Source of the DNA: JACCZR01 sp963830065
GTDB lineage: Bacteria; Actinomycetota; Thermoleophilia; Solirubrobacterales; Thermoleophilaceae
Reading direction: 5' to 3'
Length of the DNA: 64,000 bases
Assembly: GCA_963830065.1 (NCBI GenBank)
Contig: CAWHLA010000008.1
Coordinates: 62,001 to 126,000 of the forward strand
Part shown: positions 59,749 through 64,000 of the stretch, in pieces
Layout: each line of letters begins with the position of its first letter
Position numbering within the stretch: the first letter of the stretch is position 1
Notes under the pieces: model-generated
Database searches by the model: none
Told to the model about the DNA's origin: nothing
The model's input: the letters and a program-made list of their open reading frames with translations, nothing else
Made by a program: the position numbers and the translations under genes

Positions 59749-59985
59749 CCCTCGCTCCATGCTCCGTTGCACTCACTGAGGCCTCAGACCAGCCTCAGCT
59801 CGACGCTACCGGCCCAGCCAGGTGAAGCTCAACCCCCCGATGGGGATCTGGCGGCTCTCCTGGCAGCGAACAAACCGCTGCATCGCAACAGCTCGCCGCA
59901 CGTCGTTGGTCCGGCCCGATCCCCAAGGGCAGAACGCTGGACCGGGCCCTAGCGAGCGCCCGGTCTCCGCGCTAGATTGGGCTCA

Positions 59986-60597
59986 GTGAATCAGCGTCGC
60001 ACCGACATGCTGAAGGCCTCGCCGCGGATGTTCGAGCGTGATTGGCTGGATCGCCTCTCACGGGTGCATCCGGTCGTCCCGCTGGTCATCTTCATCCCGG
60101 CGATCGCCGTGCTGTTCGCGCTGGGCCAGGAGGGCGTCCCGCCGCTCGAGGTGGGCGCCTGGGTCCTCGGGGGCTACCTGTTCTGGACGCTCACGGAGTA
60201 CTGGATGCACCGCGTGGTGTTCCACTTCGAGCCCGAGGAGGGCATCGGCGCCAAGCTCCACTGGATCATCCACGGCGTCCACCACGACCACCCGAACGAC
60301 CCGCTGCGGCTGGTCATGCCGCCCTCGGTCAGCGTGCCGCTGGCCACCCTCTTCTGCGCGGCCTTCGTGCTGATCCTCGGCTCGACCGGCTGGCTGCTCG
60401 GGGTCGGGTTCCTGATGGGCTACCTGATCTACGACATGACGCACTTCTACGTGCATCACCACAAGCCGAAGACCCGGGCCGGGAAGCTTCTCCGCGAGCT
60501 GCACATGCGTCACCACTTCCAGGACCACACGCGCGGCTTCGGCGTCAGTGCCCCGTTCTGGGATTACGTCTTCCGCACGCCGCTGAACCGCCGCTAG
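59986..60597 (+). CDS. Fatty acid hydroxylase / sterol desaturase superfamily protein
   Basis: About 203 residues with four membrane segments (PLVIFIPAIAVLFALG, GGYLFWTLTEYWMH, LATLFCAAFVLILGSTG, LLGVGFLMGYLIYDM) and the His boxes that bind a di-iron centre: HRVVFHF, HWIIHGVHHDHP, HFYVHHH, MRHHFQD. Probably hydroxylates a membrane lipid, as in 2-hydroxy fatty acids or hopanoid/carotenoid modification. A TAGATT element 15 bp before GTG 59986 suggests leaderless translation; TTG 59977 and ATG 60007 are alternatives. Confidence 0.88.
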   Translation: MNQRRTDMLKASPRMFERDWLDRLSRVHPVVPLVIFIPAIAVLFALGQEGVPPLEVGAWVLGGYLFWTLTEYWMHRVVFHFEPEEGIGAKLHWIIHGVHHDHPNDPLRLVMPPSVSVPLATLFCAAFVLILGSTGWLLGVGFLMGYLIYDMTHFYVHHHKPKTRAGKLLRELHMRHHFQDHTRGFGVSAPFWDYVFRTPLNRR

Positions 60598-60624
60598 CGG
60601 CCGCGGCGCCGGCCTGCGCCGGGA

Positions 60625-61343
60625 TCAGGCCTTCGGGCCGACGAACTCGTCGATCCGCTCGACGTCGCCCTTGCGAGAGACGTACAGCGTCTTGGGCGGT
60701 GCCCATGTCCAATGCACGCCGAGGCGGTCGCACGCTTCGCAGAACAGATCGCGGATGTCGGGTGACACATTGGTGAACGAATAGCGAGGGTTGGTCCACC
60801 TCCTGCCGGTATTCATGAAGCGGCACCCGTCGGATTCGATGAGGCCTCTCAACAAGCACTCGGGGTGGCTCTCCACCAGCCGCTGCTGCCACTCGACCAG
60901 CGCGATCCTGCGTTCGTGCTTCCTGCCCTGGCCGTGCTGAGGGAAGAGCCGCGGCCAGGCCTTCGAGTAGCAGTACACCTCGTGGCAGCCGTCCCGCCTG
61001 CAGGTGCGGACGCTGTTCTCCGGCAGGACGGCGTGTATGGCCCCGACTGCGCTGGCGATGATGCCCGGATACCTCGAGTCCAGCGCCAGCCTCAGCTTGT
61101 AGACCCACGCGGGTGGCCGGATATCCAGCCGTCACCGAGATAGAGGCCGAGCAGGTGGACGTAGTCCGGCGGCAGCTGCTCGACCAGGACCGCCCGATCC
61201 CTCGCGCGGGCAGGAATGTTCCCCGCCAGCCAATCGCGAACGGTGCCTCGAGCCACGCCAGTGCGCTCGGCGACGGCCGACGCCGGCAGCCCGGCGCGTC
61301 CGAGCGCCACCGCCCGGTCGACGGTGTGATCAGGGTGGGTCAT
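60625..61343 (-). CDS. LAGLIDADG-type homing-endonuclease-like protein with helix-turn-helix (frame broken once)
   Basis: ATG 61343 starts a helix-turn-helix segment (AVALGRAGLPASAVAERTGV, ARGTVRDWLAG) that runs into a first LAGLIDADG-like motif (VHLLGLYLGDGWIS). At the G3 run 61111-61113 one base seems missing; the next frame continues AWVYKLRLALDSRYPGIIAS and ENSVRTCRRDG, then a second motif (ECLLRGLIESDGCRF) and NPRYSFTNVSPDIRDLFCE to the stop. Two motifs fit a single-chain LAGLIDADG protein; the HTH front suggests a freestanding regulator- or endonuclease-like gene. It lies next to tRNA-Leu, with no intron visible in that tRNA. Confidence 0.8.
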
Positions 61344-61410
61344 CTGGGACGCGATGTCCCCCCGTCCGCCGGACTGTGGAGCGCTCGCGCGGCGCTAGAG
61401 TCGCCCCCAC

Positions 61411-61494
61411 GCGGCTGTGGTGAAATTGGCAAACACGCGGCGTTCAGGTCGCCGTGGGGGAAACCCCTTGGAGGTTCGAGTCCTCTCAGCCGCA
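61411..61494 (+). tRNA. tRNA-Leu (anticodon CAG)
   Basis: Acceptor GCGGCTG pairs with CAGCCGC; D arm TGGTGAAATTGGCAAACACG; anticodon stem GGCG/CGCC around TTCAGGT gives anticodon CAG; long variable arm (GTGGGGGAAACCCCTT) typical of leucine tRNAs; T arm GGAGG-TTCGAGT-CCTCT. CCA is not encoded. The LAGLIDADG-type gene starts 67 bp away on the other strand. Confidence 0.97.
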
Positions 61495-61556
61495 TCGATG
61501 CTCTGACGCCTAGGGCTGTCGTCCCGGGCCACGGTGGCTCGGCCTACCCTTGACTC

Positions 61557-62459
61557 GTGGGCCACGGCCACACCCACGCGCCGGGTAGCGGCGCCGACCG
61601 CCGGCCGATCGCGCTGGCGCTCGGCCTGGTGCTCGCGTTCTTGGCCGTCGAGGTCGTGGCCGGCGTGCTGGCCTCCTCGCTCGCGCTGCTCTCCGACGCA
61701 GCGCACATGCTCACCGACGCGGGTGCGCTCGCCTTGGCGCTGGTGGCGGCTCGGCTCGCCGCCCGCCCCGCGGGCGGGCGTTACACCTTCGGCACCGGCC
61801 GGGCCGAGGTCCTGTCCGCCCAGGTCAACGGCGCGCTGCTGCTGGCCCTCGGCGTTCTGATCGGCGTCGACGCGGTCCGGCGCCTGAGCGACCCCGACGC
61901 AGTCGACGGCGGGGTGGTCCTCGCCGTGGGCGCCGCGGGGGCCGTGGTCAACGTGGCCTGCGCCTGGCTGCTGGCCCGGTCGGAACGCAAGAGCCTCAAC
62001 CTCGAGGGCGCCCGCCAGCACGTGCTGGCCGACCTGTACGGCTCGGTCGGAGCGATGGCGGCCGGCGGCGCCGTGCTCGCCTTCGGCTTCGACCGCGCCG
62101 ACCCGATCGCCGCGCTGGTGGTCTGCCTGCTGATGCTGCGCAGCTCGTGGATGCTGTTGCGCGACTCCGGGCGGGTGCTGCTCGAGGCCGCCCCCAGCGG
62201 CCTCGACCCCGACGAGGTCGGCCAGGCCATCGCCGGGCAGCCGGGCGTGGTCGAGGTCCACGACCTGCACCTTTGGGAGGTCACCTCGGGCTTTCCGGCG
62301 TTGTCGGCTCACCTGCTCGTCCCCTCCGGCGACGACTGCCACGCCCGCCGCCGTCAGGTGCGCGACATGCTGGCCGAGCGCTTCGGCGTCGAGCACGTGA
62401 CGCTCCAGGTCGAGCACGAGCCCGAGCGGCGCCTGCTGGAGATCGAGGGCGGCCCGTGA
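61557..62459 (+). CDS. Cation diffusion facilitator (CDF) family metal exporter
   Basis: 300 residues: His-rich start (MGHGHTHAPG), six membrane segments with the zinc-site motifs SLALLSDAAHMLTDAG and QHVLADLYGSVGAMAAG (HxxxD in the second half), and a cytoplasmic C-terminal domain (VVEVHDLHLWEVTSGFPALS). The DAAHMLTD / HVLAD ligands fit zinc/cadmium/cobalt exporters of the CzcD/ZitB group. GTG start at 61557; the stop overlaps a Fur-family gene, indicating zinc or related-metal control. Confidence 0.93.
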   Translation: MGHGHTHAPGSGADRRPIALALGLVLAFLAVEVVAGVLASSLALLSDAAHMLTDAGALALALVAARLAARPAGGRYTFGTGRAEVLSAQVNGALLLALGVLIGVDAVRRLSDPDAVDGGVVLAVGAAGAVVNVACAWLLARSERKSLNLEGARQHVLADLYGSVGAMAAGGAVLAFGFDRADPIAALVVCLLMLRSSWMLLRDSGRVLLEAAPSGLDPDEVGQAIAGQPGVVEVHDLHLWEVTSGFPALSAHLLVPSGDDCHARRRQVRDMLAERFGVEHVTLQVEHEPERRLLEIEGGP

Positions 62460-62896
62460 CCGCCGACTGGGCCTCCCACACCCGCGCCCGCCTGGCGGCG
62501 GACGGCTACCGCTCCAGTGCCCCGCGGGCCGAGATCATCGACGCCCTAGCCGGACTTGGATGCAGCGTCAGCGCCGCGGACATCACCTCCGAGCTGCAGC
62601 GCCGGGGCAGCTCGACGGGGCCGGCAAGCGTCTACCGCACGCTCGACCTGCTCGAGCGGCTTAAGCTCGTCCAGCGCGTGGACGTCGGTGAGGGCCTGGC
62701 CCGCTACGAGCCCGCGCTGCCCGGCGGCGACCACCACCATCACCTCGTCTGCGACCGGTGCGGGAAGGTCTCTGCATTCGAGGACGAGGGCCTGGAAGCG
62801 GCCATCCATCGCCTCTCTCGGCGGGTGGACTACTCAATCGACGCACACGACGTGACCCTGCGCGGCGAATGCCCCGCGTGCCGGCTCGCGGGCTGA
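62456..62896 (+). CDS. Fur-family metal-responsive regulator (Zur-like)
   Basis: 146 residues: winged helix (YRSSAPRAEIIDALAGLGC, ASVYRTLDLLERLKLVQRVD), then a metal-binding domain with HHHHLVCDRCGKVS and a C-terminal CPACR, the pairs of cysteines that hold structural zinc. Gene order CDF exporter-Fur-type regulator and a ZnuA-like gene nearby support Zur. GTG start overlaps the exporter stop (GTGA). Likely represses zinc uptake under zinc excess. Confidence 0.92.
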   Translation: MTADWASHTRARLAADGYRSSAPRAEIIDALAGLGCSVSAADITSELQRRGSSTGPASVYRTLDLLERLKLVQRVDVGEGLARYEPALPGGDHHHHLVCDRCGKVSAFEDEGLEAAIHRLSRRVDYSIDAHDVTLRGECPACRLAG

Positions 62897-62944
62897 GCCT
62901 GCGCAAGTTCTGCACCGGCATATCGTCCTTGGAAGGGGTACTTC

Positions 62945-63334
62945 GTGCAGGGACGCGCAACTTTTCATCTCGCAGGCGGAGTGGAAGCTCCTGCCCGCGC
63001 GCGAGAGATCGTCACCGTGACGATCGGCGTCGTGCTGCCCGATGAGCGGGCCTACCAGGCCAGCCTGCTTACCAGCGAGATCGTGAGCAACAGCGTCGTC
63101 CACGGTCACGCCGGTGAGGAAGACCAGATCGAGCTCGCCCTGTCCTGGGACGTCGACCGGGTGAGGTTGGAGATCACCGACCAGGGGCCGGGCTTCGAGG
63201 TGACCGGGCCCGACCCCGAACGCCCCGGCGGCTGGGGTCTCTCGCTGGTGGAGACGATCAGCGACCGGTGGGGCATCGAGCGCGACGACCGCACCCGCGT
63301 GTGGTTCGAGCTCGGCCGCGAGGCGGCGGCCTAG
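62945..63334 (+). CDS. Anti-sigma factor-like ATP-binding protein (RsbW/SpoIIAB type)
   Basis: 129 residues with the GHKL ATPase motifs: N-box LLTSEIVSNSVVHGH, G1 ITDQGPGFEV and G2 GGWGLSLVETISDRWG. Single-domain RsbW-like kinases bind and phosphorylate anti-anti-sigma factors, or act as small sensor-kinase-like ATPases in actinobacteria. No antagonist or sigma gene is adjacent. GTG 62945 is used as start. Convergent with the ZnuA-like gene. Confidence 0.88.
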   Translation: MQGRATFHLAGGVEAPARAREIVTVTIGVVLPDERAYQASLLTSEIVSNSVVHGHAGEEDQIELALSWDVDRVRLEITDQGPGFEVTGPDPERPGGWGLSLVETISDRWGIERDDRTRVWFELGREAAA

Positions 63335-63338
63335 CCGC

Positions 63339-64000
63339 TCACGCGGTTGGCCGGCAGCGCACCCGGCCGCCCGACATGCCGTCCACCAGCGTGGCCGTGT
63401 TGGAGGCCAGCGAGCCGAGGTAGGTGCCGGCGGGCGAGCCCGGCGGCCCCAGCGTGTCGGCCCACAGCCTGGGCGCCGCGCGCACACCGGCCTCGCGCGA
63501 CACGGCCCGCTCGAGGCGGGGATTGAGGGCGGTCTCGGGGAAGATCGCCTTCACTCGCTCGGCGCGGATCTGGTCCACCAGGCGCTGGATGTCGCGCCCG
63601 GAGGGCTGGGCCTGGGTCGAGAGCGAGGGAATCAGGGCGCCCACCACCTCGATGTCGTAGCGGCGGGCGTAGTAGCCGAACGCGTCGTGGGTGGTGACCA
63701 GCTTGCGCTGTGCGGGAGGCACCTTGGCCACGCACGCTGCGATCGAGCGGTCCATACGGCGCAGCCGCTCGACGTAGGAGCGCGCGTTTCGCTCGTAGAT
63801 CGCGCGGCCCTTCGGATCGGTGGCGATCAGGACGCGCTCGATCTCCCCCACCGCGCGGACGGCGTTGCGGGGGTCCTGCCACCAGTGCGGGTCGTCCTCG
63901 CTCGCCGGTTCGATCTCGTCGAACACCGTGAGGCGCTTGCCGTCAAACCCGGCGGTGGAGGAGATCTCGTCGACCCAGTCGTCGAGCTCGCCCCCCGAGG
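63339..64000 (-). CDS. znuA: Zinc/manganese ABC transporter substrate-binding protein, partial
   Basis: The frame is open to the window edge; the visible 219 codons are the C-terminal two-thirds of a cluster A-I (ZnuA/TroA-like) binding protein: SGGELDDWVDEISS, EDDPHWWQDPRNAVRAVGEI, RKLVTTHDAFGYYARRYDIE, LSTQAQPSGRDIQRLVDQIR, KAIFPETALNPRLERAVSRE. Metal-ligand His residues are in DPHWWQDP and TTHDAFGY. Together with the CDF exporter and Zur-like regulator it points to zinc homeostasis. The signal peptide lies outside the window. Confidence 0.92.
   Translation of the reverse strand, partial: SGGELDDWVDEISSTAGFDGKRLTVFDEIEPASEDDPHWWQDPRNAVRAVGEIERVLIATDPKGRAIYERNARSYVERLRRMDRSIAACVAKVPPAQRKLVTTHDAFGYYARRYDIEVVGALIPSLSTQAQPSGRDIQRLVDQIRAERVKAIFPETALNPRLERAVSREAGVRAAPRLWADTLGPPGSPAGTYLGSLASNTATLVDGMSGGRVRCRPTA

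Overview
The window is high-GC actinobacterial-type DNA with short intergenic gaps, many GTG/TTG starts and tightly overlapping operons. The combination of mraZ-rsmH-ftsL with GTGGG operator boxes, a c-di-AMP riboswitch before an Rpf-like cell-wall hydrolase, a class E sortase, tad pilus genes and a type III glutamine synthetase suggests an actinomycetota chromosome, perhaps Thermoleophilia. The phylum-level call is fairly safe; the class is a guess. No plasmid, phage or CRISPR element was seen.

Layout. 1-5.1 kb: start of the division/cell-wall cluster (ftsL, rsmH, mraZ) preceded by tadA-tadB-tadC, all on the minus strand. 5.2-11 kb: class III adenylate cyclase, acetoacetyl-CoA synthetase, MFS and TSUP transporters. 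11-15.2 kb: Rpf-like hydrolase with c-di-AMP riboswitch, two small proteins, lon. 15.3-21.2 kb: rpiA, sortase E with a likely substrate, nitronate monooxygenase, and a response regulator-histidine kinase-cpaB operon. 21.3-30.6 kb: a degenerate Rho-like gene, small transaldolase, unusual metallophosphoesterase, folP-glpD, nitroreductase, an HD-GYP relic, and a FadR-controlled GMC dehydrogenase. 30.7-38.2 kb: a cobalamin-riboswitch operon with three secreted DUF4430 (transcobalamin C-domain-like) proteins, EcfT, fused EcfA1A2, and an ECF S component fused to an extracellular alpha/alpha-toroid. 38.2-39.2 kb: PAP2 phosphatase and tRNA-Glu. 39.2-50.3 kb: accessory surface-glycan or peptide-modification island (PQQ sugar dehydrogenase, methyltransferases, PqqD-like protein, HprK-like kinase, three glycosyltransferases, ABC exporter, nucleotidyltransferase). 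50.3-64 kb: small enzymes, glnB-amtB divergent from type III glutamine synthetase, a multicopper oxidase with inserted heavy-metal-binding domains, a flavoprotein, a fatty-acid hydroxylase, a LAGLIDADG gene beside tRNA-Leu, and a zinc-homeostasis group (CDF, Zur-like, ZnuA-like) with an RsbW-like protein.

Most notable: the B12 operon carries, in one transcription unit, both halves of the fold used by animal intrinsic factor/transcobalamin (an alpha/alpha-toroid and DUF4430 beta domains) plus a complete ECF transporter. Second is the PqqD/HprK-like kinase/ABC/nucleotidyltransferase set, which resembles the tailoring half of a peptide-modification (lasso-like) cluster but lacks a cyclase.

Caution: about a dozen genes or gene ends are interrupted by apparent single-base indels, mostly at short G/C runs (sortase, Rho-like, HD-GYP, DUF4430 protein 1, FkbM, PqqD, HprK-like, nucleotidyltransferase, LAGLIDADG). 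Coherent protein sequence continues in the next frame, so many are probably sequencing or assembly errors; affected entries say so.
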